DNA of 64,000 nt from Pseudoalteromonas galatheae (GTDB lineage Bacteria; Pseudomonadota; Gammaproteobacteria; Enterobacterales; Alteromonadaceae), in the NCBI RefSeq assembly GCF_005886105.2, contig NZ_PNCO02000001.1:620001-684000 (forward strand), written 5' to 3'. Positions 1-9,570 of the stretch are shown piece by piece. How positions within the stretch are numbered: position 1 is the first letter of the stretch; each line of letters opens with the position of its first letter. Both the position numbers and the translations under genes were made by a program. Under the pieces are notes generated by a model. It was not told the origin of the DNA and did not search any database. It was given only the letters and a program-made list of their open reading frames with translations.

Positions 1-1885
1 TAAGTAAAGCCAGAATGTCTTTTGCCGTTGTTTCAATACCTACTTCAGCAATGATTTTATCTAGAGCCTTATTTTCTTCTTTTATCGCAATGGTTGATTC
101 AGCTCTCTCATTTCGAGTCAGCTTGGTTTTATGATGAAGTTGCTCATGCGTTTCTCTAGCAGCAGGCTCCGTCACATAAACAGTTGTTTCTTCAGGATCT
201 ACATGTCCTAGCTGGTGACATAATGCTAGTAAGTCTGCGTTTTTATACTGATAATGGTAAATAACAGCGTAGATACGTCTGAATGGGTGGCTTTTCATAT
301 CCACTTCTGCATCCCCTAGCATCATTTTTAAGAAGGCGCTGCCAGTGATCTTTGAATCTTTACCCTTATTAAAGTGATATTTATAGTGTTTGAAGTTACC
401 TTGTTCATCAATTCGAAAAGTAGGCACATTAAACAAACCGTCAACATCAACAGCGCCCCATGCTTTTTTCAATTTGATTAAACATTGAATTGCCTTGGTA
501 CTACCGTTATTAGTTGTGTACCAACGGCGCTCACCATTTTTTTCGTTATAAAAGCATGCCTGATACCAATTGAATTTTTTATCTTTGCAGCGGAAGAACT
601 CTTCCGTTATACCAATAAGAGGGTGCTGAATTTCTGCTTGTCTTCTTGCGTTGTAAGTTTGCAATATGACATAGCATGCGGTCATCAATAACGTGATCAC
701 CTCGGTGACAGAAAACGCCTCAGAATCTTTATCTGAAGCGGTTAAACTCGATTTATGGATTTCAATGCCTAACAGCTTTTCAAGCTCTTTAACTTTTTTC
801 GAACTAACTAAAAATTCTGGAAATCTACCTTCAGTAAGTGTGCGATGGCGAAGCCCTTCATCAAGATATTGATTTTTTAAGCTGGTAATCTCATTTACCA
901 AAGAGATTATTTTTGATGAGTATTCATATACCCAAAGGTGTGAACCGCCCAATAGATCAACAACATGCTCTAAATCCAAGTTTTTTGTGCGACCAGCTAC
1001 TTTACCTAGTTTTTTAGAAAGCTGGTTGGGGTTAGGAAAAGGAATAAACTGCATCCGATCTTCATTATCTAGTTTTGCAAACCTATTCCAAGTACCAAAC
1101 CAGTTATTTAAAGATTTAACGGCTGGTTGGGAAGGTGCGGGTGCTCCTTTGGATGCTAAACGAGCACTGAATTTAACTCCCTTTGATTTTAGGTGTTCAG
1201 TTACCTTTTGGTAAACACTAGTTGGAACTTGATTTTCAAGACTGACTGCCCCGATACATTGGGCAATCTTAGGTACTCTTATACTAGTTACTTTAGAGTT
1301 TTCGGTATTACCGTCTTTGATTAAAAATGGCTCTAATTCGTCATTCTCGATTAACAAATCGACAAATGAATTAACTCGTTCATGCAAGGCCAGTGTTGCT
1401 GGGATACCGCCTTCTTTGAGCGTTACTTTCATCTTATCGATTTGCTTTTGATTTACTCCATTTAGTACGAGATGACCATGTAAGCACATATATTCAATGA
1501 ATTGCGCTGCAACGTTAACTTGCGACATTACCCCTGTTTTTACAAATGTCGGCGTATGTTTAGCTCTGTTTGCATAGATATCGATGATTTCAACAAGTGC
1601 CTTGGCATAGTCAGGGTAAACCAAAATAGGCACTGGGTGCTGCCACCCCGCAGCACCGGGAACCCATATATCACGTAGATCTATAGAGCCTTTTTGCAAT
1701 ACCGTTTCATTGGCTTTCGCGCCAGTGATCTTTGCATGATAATGTAAAACAGTACCTACAATAGCGAGCTTTTCATCTGTAACTTGCAACAGTTTTGCAT
1801 TTTCTAAAAGCAGGTCGTCATGCTCTTCCAATATATCTTCCGGCTTTATGTCTTCTAAGAACTGGTACTTAAGATTGCTGTTCAT
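1..1885 (-). CDS. Large tyrosine recombinase/integrase (3' end outside window)
   Basis: Reading the minus strand from the ATG at 1885 gives at least 628 codons without a stop to the window edge. The catalytic set of a tyrosine recombinase is visible near the end. A box I arginine lies in ARRQAEI. HPFRR supplies the HxxR pair (about residue 533), LGHVDPEETT the second histidine (about 558), and the tyrosine nucleophile is in TTVYV (about 570). This is much longer than simple phage integrases (about 400 residues) but near the size of TnpB-type transposon recombinases. The start overlaps the end of the upstream 1092-codon gene by 17 bases, implying one transcript and coupled translation. Its likely role is excision and integration of the element. 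The exact family is uncertain. Confidence 0.8.
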   Translation of the reverse strand, partial: MNSNLKYQFLEDIKPEDILEEHDDLLLENAKLLQVTDEKLAIVGTVLHYHAKITGAKANETVLQKGSIDLRDIWVPGAAGWQHPVPILVYPDYAKALVEIIDIYANRAKHTPTFVKTGVMSQVNVAAQFIEYMCLHGHLVLNGVNQKQIDKMKVTLKEGGIPATLALHERVNSFVDLLIENDELEPFLIKDGNTENSKVTSIRVPKIAQCIGAVSLENQVPTSVYQKVTEHLKSKGVKFSARLASKGAPAPSQPAVKSLNNWFGTWNRFAKLDNEDRMQFIPFPNPNQLSKKLGKVAGRTKNLDLEHVVDLLGGSHLWVYEYSSKIISLVNEITSLKNQYLDEGLRHRTLTEGRFPEFLVSSKKVKELEKLLGIEIHKSSLTASDKDSEAFSVTEVITLLMTACYVILQTYNARRQAEIQHPLIGITEEFFRCKDKKFNWYQACFYNEKNGERRWYTTNNGSTKAIQCLIKLKKAWGAVDVDGLFNVPTFRIDEQGNFKHYKYHFNKGKDSKITGSAFLKMMLGDAEVDMKSHPFRRIYAVIYHYQYKNADLLALCHQLGHVDPEETTVYVTEPAARETHEQLHHKTKLTRNERAESTIAIKEENKALDKIIAEVGIETTAKDILALL

Positions 1886-4800
1886 TTTCTAATCTCCCTT
1901 TAGCTTCTTTGAACATTAGAGGATTGGATAACTCTACATACTTCACTAAACCAAATGTAAATCGCATATCAGGTGCAATATATTCATCAAAATATTCTCT
2001 ACCATGCTTTGCCAACAGCACCTCACCGCGTGCTATGTAATAAGCCTGATGTCGCAAGGTTCGTACAAATTCATCAACACCCAGTTCAACGCGATTAAAC
2101 TCGCAGCCTTCCCCTGAATGGCACTTTCGACCTTTACAAATGCTATCTTGCTTAGATTTATCAACAGCAGCGAAGATATCTGTGCAAGATGAACCGTCTG
2201 CTAAAATGAACCAATCTGGCAATTCTTCTTTATGATCCGCTGGTGCTACGATCAAATCCTCGTCAATGTTGCTACGATCTAAGCCGTATTTCTCTATAGA
2301 TGCTTCTTTATGTCTAAACTGAACGGTTGTCTCAAATTTTCGCTGAAAGTCAGCATTGTTGGCTTCATATTCAATCACGGCGATAGGGTGCGTTAGATAA
2401 GCAGAAGTGACTCTACTGCTTGCATGATTCCGTTCTCGTTGTGAATTAACCAAGTTACCGTCGATACCTTTTCTAAGGTTCATTTGATGTTTGGCTAATA
2501 ACTCCATCCGAAAATATGGAAGGGTGTAGTGATCACGTAGCCTGTCTATAATAGCTGCCGATAGGAAATTTAGTTTTGTCGAACCCGGAGTATCCCAAAT
2601 ACTATCTGGTTGAAAGTCCATTCGTATCATGTTGTCATGGTGTTGAATAAGAAAGCTGATCACCTCACGAATTTCTTTTTCATGTGGCTCAATCGTAACG
2701 GGCGTAGTCTCTTTACCTACTTTTTCTTTGAAGCCAGCAAGTACAAAAGGTCCTTCTGGCATTTGCTCTGGCAAATTTGCACGAGTCAATGTAGCTATTA
2801 CATCTTTATTCCAAGTGGTTCTAATAACTAATCTGATAAAGCACACAAGAAGAATGTTTTTTGGTAAAAATATGCCTGACCAAAAAAAATCTCTCATACC
2901 TGTACTTGAGTTAGGAAACCAGTGTTTCACATGAGTTGGGATTAATTCAGATTTTTGAGAGCAGTAAGTTGAGCCTGATATGCCAATGGATAGTTGATGT
3001 CGAAGGTAAGCCCCCATCACAACTTCATTTGTAAATTCTTTTCGGATGGAACTCGCTTGTGACTTTAGAATTCCTCTACCTTCGTCAACTTGATTGTTTT
3101 TAACTAAAGCAAGAACTTCTTCTGGGATATCTTTGATGTAAACCCCATTTTCGTCTTTTTTCGTGTAATCGTTAAAAGTAGATACAAGCTGTTTATAGCA
3201 TTCAACTTCTTTCTTACACGCATTTAGTATCTGGTTAATTGGCTTTTCAAAGTACTCTTGTACATTTTTTCTTAACTCTGACAGCGATTGTTGTTGGTTT
3301 AAAATAGGGCTGGATAAAACATCGCCATTCTCATCTACAGGCTCAATTAGCTTTTGAGCATTCATTTCGTCAGAAGCACTAAACCGAGAATTAAAACCAC
3401 AGTTTTTTATATCAATCAAGCCGTTGATTTTACCAGCATGATTACTTAAGAATGTACGTAGACCTTGGCTTCTAGGTGCCTTTAATTGTATATCTTGCTC
3501 ATCGATGATGTCTTCAAGTTGAGCAAAACCTAACCTGAAATCTCGCTGCTCTAATTCAGACAATGGGCTGGTAAGGATATGCTTGAGTTGTGCCGACTCT
3601 AATGATGTATCTACGACATAGCCCAAAGTTCGCTCTATATCAGATAACGATGGGGCAGGCATTGGCGTGGTCGCTGTGTGAGTTTGTAGGTTGTTCAATG
3701 CTGTAACCAGAACGCTATTTGGCTTTAACAATGGCGCTAATTTAGTAAGGTTAAACTTTACGGTGACATCATACTTTTTACCGTTAGCTTTGGAATAACC
3801 TTTAAAAGCCATAGTGTTAATTTTTTCTTTTGGATTAATGGTTGAATCAATCTCAAAATCTTTTAGTAACCTCCCGTTTTGAGTTGGACTATCGCATAGG
3901 TTCAGAAAGTCACGAATGAGTTGCAGCTTTTCTTGCTTCTTATTTGGGAAATGTTCGGTGATTAATAACTCTAGATCTATTAAGCCCTTGGAAACATTAT
4001 AAGTAATCAAGTCTTCGGGCTTTTTAGCAAATAGTAATCTCGCGTCACTATATCCTCCTTGCTGAAGCAGCATCAATATTTCTATTAGGTCAGTTACGCT
4101 GTCCTTATCGGCAGCGCTGGTTTCTGATATTTTTTCGAATTGGTTAAAACAATTCTCGCCTACACTTTCCAGCGGCAGGATGGATGGTAGTTGGAATGAA
4201 TCTACAATATGCTCATTGTTTTCACATTGTATTATGAAGCGTGGTTTAAATTTTAACTGACCTGAGCTGTTGAAGTTGGTTTTGAAGAGATCTTTCGCTT
4301 TATTTAGCTCAGGAGCAGTGAGTCCATGATCAAATAGTTTCTGTCTAAACAGTGTACTTAGCTGATTCAACTTTCTGTTTGGCTGCGCCTTATGTAAGTT
4401 TTTCTCAAAATCGATTAATGCCTCGTTAATTCCGGTTGGTGTTAATAGGTTTAATGGTTTGTTAAGCAAAATCTTTATTTCAGAATACTCAGGCCATTGG
4501 TCAATTTCACGTAATATTTTTTTGAAGCCTGCAATGACAGAATACTCAAAAGGCTTTTTCTTTGAAGCATTTTCTAAGTTGATTAAGAGCTTGTGTAGAA
4601 CTGAATCCTGAATAAAAAGATTTGGGAATGTATCGGGATCAATAACGGTAAACTTAATCTTATTTTTTACATCAATGGTAAAAAGATCGATGTTAGGATT
4701 TTTCTTAAAGTCTACATTTGTTGATAAGAGTGTTTCATATGCCAATTCTGTCGCATTAAATCCATTTTCTATGGGGGCACCGAATGAATTGAAAAAATTT

Positions 4801-5147
4801 CTGACTGCGGTGCTGTAGCTTTTGGCTCTGCTTAAAGGAAAGCTGTTTACTAATGCTAGCTCAATTGACTTGTAACCTTGGATAAGAGCTGTGATGGTTA
4901 TAGTCTCTGGTTTACTCACTAATAAATGGATTAATGCTTGGTGCTCTTCTTCGTTAGCATTTATCAGTTGCAGTAACTTTGATATCGCTAATCGTAAATT
5001 GTAATGCGCAAGAGATGAGGTTTTTTCGTTTTCATCATCCCATTTAGAATTGATTAAACAATGTTGTAAAAAGCTGCCTTTTGGGGCTAAGCTTTGGAAA
5101 ATTGTATCGTCGATGTTGAGGATGCTTTTATTTTTATAGTTTTTCAT
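1869..5147 (-). CDS. 1092-residue element protein with degenerate recombinase-like C-terminus
   Basis: First gene of the element module, read inward from the junction with phoH and overlapping the tyrosine recombinase gene by 17 bases. Most of the protein is not recognisable. Near residue 900 there is a stretch resembling the end of a tyrosine recombinase fold: MNLRKG where HxLRH would be expected, then RNHASSRVTSAYL resembling the GHxSxxTTxxYL box. A cysteine cluster (CKGRKCHSGEGC) follows near residue 1020 and could bind metal. The box I arginine region is not clearly conserved, so the protein may be a catalytically altered partner. Size and position recall the large proteins of Gamma-Mobile-Trio-type modules (VPA1269 family), but this is memory-based inference, not a demonstrated match. 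Confidence 0.65.
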   Translation of the reverse strand: MKNYKNKSILNIDDTIFQSLAPKGSFLQHCLINSKWDDENEKTSSLAHYNLRLAISKLLQLINANEEEHQALIHLLVSKPETITITALIQGYKSIELALVNSFPLSRAKSYSTAVRNFFNSFGAPIENGFNATELAYETLLSTNVDFKKNPNIDLFTIDVKNKIKFTVIDPDTFPNLFIQDSVLHKLLINLENASKKKPFEYSVIAGFKKILREIDQWPEYSEIKILLNKPLNLLTPTGINEALIDFEKNLHKAQPNRKLNQLSTLFRQKLFDHGLTAPELNKAKDLFKTNFNSSGQLKFKPRFIIQCENNEHIVDSFQLPSILPLESVGENCFNQFEKISETSAADKDSVTDLIEILMLLQQGGYSDARLLFAKKPEDLITYNVSKGLIDLELLITEHFPNKKQEKLQLIRDFLNLCDSPTQNGRLLKDFEIDSTINPKEKINTMAFKGYSKANGKKYDVTVKFNLTKLAPLLKPNSVLVTALNNLQTHTATTPMPAPSLSDIERTLGYVVDTSLESAQLKHILTSPLSELEQRDFRLGFAQLEDIIDEQDIQLKAPRSQGLRTFLSNHAGKINGLIDIKNCGFNSRFSASDEMNAQKLIEPVDENGDVLSSPILNQQQSLSELRKNVQEYFEKPINQILNACKKEVECYKQLVSTFNDYTKKDENGVYIKDIPEEVLALVKNNQVDEGRGILKSQASSIRKEFTNEVVMGAYLRHQLSIGISGSTYCSQKSELIPTHVKHWFPNSSTGMRDFFWSGIFLPKNILLVCFIRLVIRTTWNKDVIATLTRANLPEQMPEGPFVLAGFKEKVGKETTPVTIEPHEKEIREVISFLIQHHDNMIRMDFQPDSIWDTPGSTKLNFLSAAIIDRLRDHYTLPYFRMELLAKHQMNLRKGIDGNLVNSQRERNHASSRVTSAYLTHPIAVIEYEANNADFQRKFETTVQFRHKEASIEKYGLDRSNIDEDLIVAPADHKEELPDWFILADGSSCTDIFAAVDKSKQDSICKGRKCHSGEGCEFNRVELGVDEFVRTLRHQAYYIARGEVLLAKHGREYFDEYIAPDMRFTFGLVKYVELSNPLMFKEAKGRLENEQQS

Positions 5148-5257
5148 GGGGCTAACTTAGGTATACCTTAAAATTGTATCGACTTTCTAATGGATGGATA
5201 TATATAATAGCATCTAATCGGTCGGTCGGTGTGTCTATTTTTAATTCATAATACCTA
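5148..5257. other. Element terminal region next to the phoH junction
   Basis: Short noncoding stretch between the first element gene and the host junction. It contains the palindrome AGGTATACCT at 5159-5168 just upstream of the 1092-codon gene. It also has three direct CGGT units (CGGTCGGTCGGT, about 5219-5230). In the phoH reading frame there is a stop at 5249-5251, so the host frame is closed before the junction. The repeats are candidate recombinase-binding sites, which is inference only. Confidence 0.5.
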
Positions 5258-5797
5258 AAAACCTTATTGGCGCTTGCCTGCGCGCTTGAAATGATCATTG
5301 AGAAAGGGATTTACGACAAGGTAATTGTAACGCGAAATACCCCTGAAATAGCAGAGAGTATCGGCTTCTTACCTGGCACGGAAGAAGAGAAAATGGCCCC
5401 TTGGCTTGCGGCGATCACAGATACCTTAGAAGTGCTTCACAAACATGATGAAAGCCCTGTGACTAGCCGTAATTACATTATGGAAAAGGCGAACATTCAG
5501 TTTAAATCGGTGAACTTTATGCGTGGCCGAAGTATTCAAAATGCGGTTGTTATTTTAGACGAAAGCCAAAACTTAACGGCATCACAGCTAAAAACCATCA
5601 TCACTCGCTGCGGTGAGGGGACTAAATTAATTTGCACTGGAAATCTCGCCCAGATTGACAGTAATTACCTCACTCCTGTGACATCTGGGCTAACTTATAT
5701 TGTTGAGCGCTTTAAAGACTTTGAAGGCAGCGCTACCATTAACTTAAACGGCGTAGTACGAAGCCGCTTGGCAAGTTTTGCCGAAGAAAATTTATAA
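5258..5797 (+). pseudogene. phoH: phoH (PIN-PhoH type ATPase), 3' half, cut by the element
   Basis: The surviving reading frame begins KTLLALACALE, which is the KT of a Walker A motif (GxxGxGKT) followed by its helix. The preceding codon is CTA rather than the glycine codon, and a stop lies two codons further upstream. Walker B is intact (VVILDESQN), as is the FMRGRS segment typical of PhoH proteins. The C-terminus matches the YlaK/PhoH2 type, which normally carries an N-terminal PIN nuclease domain and totals about 460 residues. About 180 residues remain here. A TTG at 5267 could start translation, but the product would lack the nucleotide-binding loop, so it is unlikely to be an active ATPase. 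The 5' half is probably beyond the left edge of the element. Confidence 0.85.
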
Positions 5798-5811
5798 CTT
5801 GCCTTGAGCCG

Positions 5812-5863
5812 ACTGGCTCGTTACTCTTTTGCTAACACTGTGTGCAAACGGGAACGAGCCAGT
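5812..5863 (+). repeat. Perfect 11-bp inverted repeat ahead of the hybrid kinase
   Basis: ACTGGCTCGTT (5812-5822) is matched exactly by AACGAGCCAGT (5853-5863), with a 30-base loop. The second arm ends two bases before the kinase ATG at 5866. In RNA the stem would sit over the region where a ribosome-binding site should lie. It could also end transcripts from phoH. A shorter nested hairpin (GAGCC-GACT-GGCTC) overlaps the first arm, so alternative folds are possible. Confidence 0.6.
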
Positions 5864-5865
5864 AA

Positions 5866-8800
5866 ATGGATGCGACAAAAGAGTTTTTACCACTAAAAAG
5901 TTATCGAAAGGGAATTTTAGTGGCGGTAATAATACCCATCCTACTTGTCCTCGTCTTAGCCTACCATCTCTACCAAATTAAACTCGAACGTCAGTACAAA
6001 GTTCGTTTTGGGCAGTATGAATATGTTGCTCAGCAGCTGAAACAAGAATTTTATGCCGCGCATGTTGTCCTTGATAGTATCGCCGTCAACCTAGCGCAGC
6101 CCATTTCATTTAAAAGACCGCCAGAGTGGTTGGAAGATATAGAACAACACCCTAAACACTATTATCATGCGCTACCTAACAATGGTGGAGAAATTGTTGG
6201 TCGTGGGCAAGTCAGTGAAGCACTTTTTGCCACCAAGCGATGGCAAACCGTATTGTCGCTTAACACTGCTTTTGATGCCGCGCTTGCGTTACAAGGTGGG
6301 TTGTATGCAGTTGCATACGTAGAAGATGACGGCTTTGCATATATTAAACGTCGAGAAGCCTCTAGCAGTCATTTTATAACGCGGCTAGTTCAAGGCAAGT
6401 TCGAACCCGATTTTAGCTTGGGCAATGTAGTCGTTGGTCCACCTGTGAAGTTTTTCAATAGACAAATGTTTGCGCTCGGTAAGAAGCTATCAACGGTGGA
6501 TAACGCCCATGTATTGATGATCTACGATAGCGATATTATTGACAGGTGGTTGTTAAACATCGGCTCCTTAGACGGTACGATGGAATTTAAAAACCAAAGT
6601 GATGAGATTATAGCTGGCAAGCGTTACGAGCATGATCACAATAGACTTACTAACTCTGCTACACCTTGGCAGCACGGGTTACACTTTATTGCCAAGCCAG
6701 CCAAAGAACCCATTAGTTTAAATTATCATGAAAGCTATGAGCAGTTTGCCGCTCCGCTACTGCGGGAAGTCTTACTTGAACTCGCACTTTTGCTATTTTT
6801 TATCCTTTTTACCTTTGTGACGATTGTATGGTTAAGCGGGCAAATATTCGTTCGACCTTTAAAGCATTTTGTGAACTATTTGTCTTTGCAGGAGCACTCT
6901 CCACAAGCTACCTTGAGCTACCCAATTCCTACCGAATGGCAACCTTGGTTTATTCAGATCAAGCAGGTGGTCGAGCAAAAGTCCCGCTTAATGCATGCAC
7001 TCAAACAGCATAATCAAGAACTTGACGATGAGATTAAGCGCAAACAGCAGGCACTAAAACAAAGTTTTGAAATAAAAGAGCGGCAAGCTGCTTTACTTAA
7101 TGCAGTACTGGACTCAGTACCCGACATCATCTACTTCAAAAATATCGATGGCTCATTCATTGGCTGCAATCGGGCGTTTGAAGAGTTTATGGGCGTCGAT
7201 AAGTCGGACTTAGTTGCGAAAACACAACCTGAAGTGACATCTGGGCTAAGCATATTACTTGAGCAAGAAGCGGCGATGGAGCGTTTGCAAGAGCAAGTCG
7301 CAACTAACTTTGTACTAGGGGCAAATACCTACTTCTTGACGATCACCCCATTAAAGTCGGAAACCGGAAAGCTAATTGGTTGTTTGGGAGTGGCAAGGGA
7401 CATTACCGCTGCACAAGAGGCGTACAATGCCCTGAGAGACTCTGAAGAGAACTTTAGAGCTGCGACCGAATTTGCGCCTAATGGCGTTATTTTGGCCGCG
7501 ATCAGCGGAAAAATCTTGGAGATGAATAAGGCGGCTAAACGTTACTTATCACTTGACAAGAATACGGGAGAAAAGCAGCTGGAGCGCTTGTTTGATGAGC
7601 AAAATTGGCAAGATCTAAAGCCTGTTCTAGCTGGGCTGTTAAAAGAGCAAAAGAAAGTTGTTGAGCATACGATTTCACAGTCGGGTAAGCATCGTTGGTT
7701 ACAACTGAGTATTTCCTTAGTTTGGGATAAAAACAAGCGCCCTAAATACTACGTGATCCATATTCAAAATATCACTGGTCTGTTACTAGCGAAGCAAGAT
7801 GCCGAGCGTGCAACGCTCGCAAAAAGCCGCTTTATCGCCAATATTAGCCATGAAATTAGAACGCCAATTAATGCCATATTAGGTTTGGCGGATATGATCA
7901 AAAGTGAGACTCTTACTCGCGTTCAAAATAAAAAATTACAGCAGCTTTCTGGGGCTGCAAATGAGCTGCTTACTATGCTCAACAGTATTTTAGAATTTGC
8001 CAAAGTCGAAAGCCACCAAGGCACAATTCAATATGAAACGTTTCAAACCTGCCACTCATTTACTGCGATAGAATCGCTGATTAAACCCTTGTGTATACAA
8101 AAAGGCTTAGGGTTTGAACTACAGGTCGACCCTCAGGTTTGGCCTTATCTATACAGCGATGAGGATAAAATAAAGCAGATTTTGGTCAACCTGCTTGGCA
8201 ACGCAGTTAAGTATACTAATCATGGCAAGGTTGGTTTGAAGGTGACATTACTTCTAGATAGAGCTGCAAAGCAAACCGTTAAGTTTGCTGTTTGGGATAC
8301 CGGGGTTGGGATCAAATCACAAGAAGTAGAGCACCTTTTTGATGCCTTTACTCAAGGAGATGAAAGCTTCACGCGCCGCCATGAAGGTATTGGTTTGGGT
8401 CTTGCAATTGTAAAGCAAGAGGTTGCACTCCTTGGCGGCGATATCGGGGTAAACTCAACCCCCAACGAAGGAAGCTGCTTTTTCTTCGAGCTGGTACTAG
8501 ATAAAGGAGCTTGTCCGGTTGTAGACAGTCACAAAGAAGTGTACTGCCTCACCACTGAAGCTCAATGTCTACCAAGCTATTTTGAGGGTCTCGCAGAGCC
8601 TTTATCTATCGAGCAGCTACACCAGATGCGCACTCAGCTTGATAAATCTATTGTAGTTATTCCACCAGATGTAGTGCCTAACCCTTCTTATTCTTTACCT
8701 GGAAATACTACGTTATTACTACATTGTGAAGGGGAGTTTCCTGAGCAAAGTAACCATATTGCGCTTAATCAGTATGTGTTTTACCAATCGGCTTATACTT

Positions 8801-9561
8801 GGCTTGCTGAGTTTGCCCATATGACGCAAACCGTCGACAACGTGTGTATGCAAGTTGCTGGCGCGCTTTGCTTAGTGGTTGATGATAATAGCTTAAATTT
8901 AGACATTACTGAGAATATGTTGAAGCAAAACGGTATTTCTACTGTAGGGCTACAAAGTGCTGAAGATATCGATGAAATTTGTCGATCGTTGCGACCCGAT
9001 ATTATTCTGATGGATATCCACATGCCAAATATAGATGGCTATCAAGCAACCAAGCTGATCAGAGAAACATGGTCTGAAACTGAACTACCCGTTATCGCTT
9101 TAACCGCCAATGCGAGCAAAGAGGAGCGAGCAAAAGCCACAGCTGTTGGTATGAATGATTATTTGGTAAAGCCAATTAATAGTATGCAGGCGTGTAAGGC
9201 ATTGGCAAGCAATATTTTCCAGCTAGATAAAACAGAAGAAGCATTTTTTGATTATGAGTTTGCGCTGTCACAAATGATGCAAAATGAAACGTTTTTGCAA
9301 ACAATGTTAGATAAATTTGCTAAACTTTGTCATGATTACCTAGAACAGGTCGCTGACATCGAGCAAGGCTCGGCATTGTTTGAGCTAGCACATGGAATTA
9401 AAGGCGCGGCAGCAGGTTTGGGCTTTAAACGATTAGCGAAAGTCGCAAAAGACCTTGAAACGCAAAGCAAAACGATCACAACAATAACAAATCGCACTGA
9501 CTTGGAGGTGTTAACAAATGCACTTTCACAGGTAATGTGCTTTATCGAGCTAAAAAGGTAG
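5866..9561 (+). CDS. Hybrid sensor histidine kinase (PAS-HisKA-HATPase-REC-HPt)
   Basis: Inner-membrane signalling protein with the full phosphorelay in one chain, organised like ArcB or BarA. Visible in order: a membrane helix at about 16-35; a roughly 260-residue periplasmic sensor region of unknown ligand; a second helix at about 302-325; a basic linker and coiled coil; a PAS domain (about 412-520); a second PAS-like region (about 525-640); HisKA with phosphoacceptor H662 in NISHEIRTP; an HATPase domain with N and G boxes (LLGNAVKYTN, DTGVGI, GIGLGLAI); a receiver domain with D1050 in LMDIHMP; and an HPt domain with H1176 in HGIKGAAAGLGF. The response regulator gene begins 9 bases downstream and is the natural partner. 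The start lies directly after a perfect inverted repeat. Confidence 0.92.
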   Translation: MDATKEFLPLKSYRKGILVAVIIPILLVLVLAYHLYQIKLERQYKVRFGQYEYVAQQLKQEFYAAHVVLDSIAVNLAQPISFKRPPEWLEDIEQHPKHYYHALPNNGGEIVGRGQVSEALFATKRWQTVLSLNTAFDAALALQGGLYAVAYVEDDGFAYIKRREASSSHFITRLVQGKFEPDFSLGNVVVGPPVKFFNRQMFALGKKLSTVDNAHVLMIYDSDIIDRWLLNIGSLDGTMEFKNQSDEIIAGKRYEHDHNRLTNSATPWQHGLHFIAKPAKEPISLNYHESYEQFAAPLLREVLLELALLLFFILFTFVTIVWLSGQIFVRPLKHFVNYLSLQEHSPQATLSYPIPTEWQPWFIQIKQVVEQKSRLMHALKQHNQELDDEIKRKQQALKQSFEIKERQAALLNAVLDSVPDIIYFKNIDGSFIGCNRAFEEFMGVDKSDLVAKTQPEVTSGLSILLEQEAAMERLQEQVATNFVLGANTYFLTITPLKSETGKLIGCLGVARDITAAQEAYNALRDSEENFRAATEFAPNGVILAAISGKILEMNKAAKRYLSLDKNTGEKQLERLFDEQNWQDLKPVLAGLLKEQKKVVEHTISQSGKHRWLQLSISLVWDKNKRPKYYVIHIQNITGLLLAKQDAERATLAKSRFIANISHEIRTPINAILGLADMIKSETLTRVQNKKLQQLSGAANELLTMLNSILEFAKVESHQGTIQYETFQTCHSFTAIESLIKPLCIQKGLGFELQVDPQVWPYLYSDEDKIKQILVNLLGNAVKYTNHGKVGLKVTLLLDRAAKQTVKFAVWDTGVGIKSQEVEHLFDAFTQGDESFTRRHEGIGLGLAIVKQEVALLGGDIGVNSTPNEGSCFFFELVLDKGACPVVDSHKEVYCLTTEAQCLPSYFEGLAEPLSIEQLHQMRTQLDKSIVVIPPDVVPNPSYSLPGNTTLLLHCEGEFPEQSNHIALNQYVFYQSAYTWLAEFAHMTQTVDNVCMQVAGALCLVVDDNSLNLDITENMLKQNGISTVGLQSAEDIDEICRSLRPDIILMDIHMPNIDGYQATKLIRETWSETELPVIALTANASKEERAKATAVGMNDYLVKPINSMQACKALASNIFQLDKTEEAFFDYEFALSQMMQNETFLQTMLDKFAKLCHDYLEQVADIEQGSALFELAHGIKGAAAGLGFKRLAKVAKDLETQSKTITTITNRTDLEVLTNALSQVMCFIELKR

Positions 9562-9570
9562 CGTTACAAG

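Larger units (their letters stand above)
1..5257. mobile_element. Right part of an integrated element interrupting phoH
   Basis: Two overlapping leftward recombinase-type genes fill this stretch. Host sequence resumes abruptly at about 5258 in the middle of a phoH gene. The outermost gene starts about 110 bases from the junction and is read into the element, as expected for an integration module at an element edge. The stretch is visibly richer in A+T than the host genes to its right. The left end and any cargo lie outside the window, so size and type are unknown. Multi-recombinase modules of this general kind are known from Tn554-like, RIT and Gamma-Mobile-Trio elements. I cannot assign the family from sequence alone. 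Confidence 0.8.

Noticed and set aside
2610..2934. Plus-strand frames opposite the 1092-codon element gene
   Set aside because: They have no ribosome site or domain and lie wholly within a long coding frame on the other strand.
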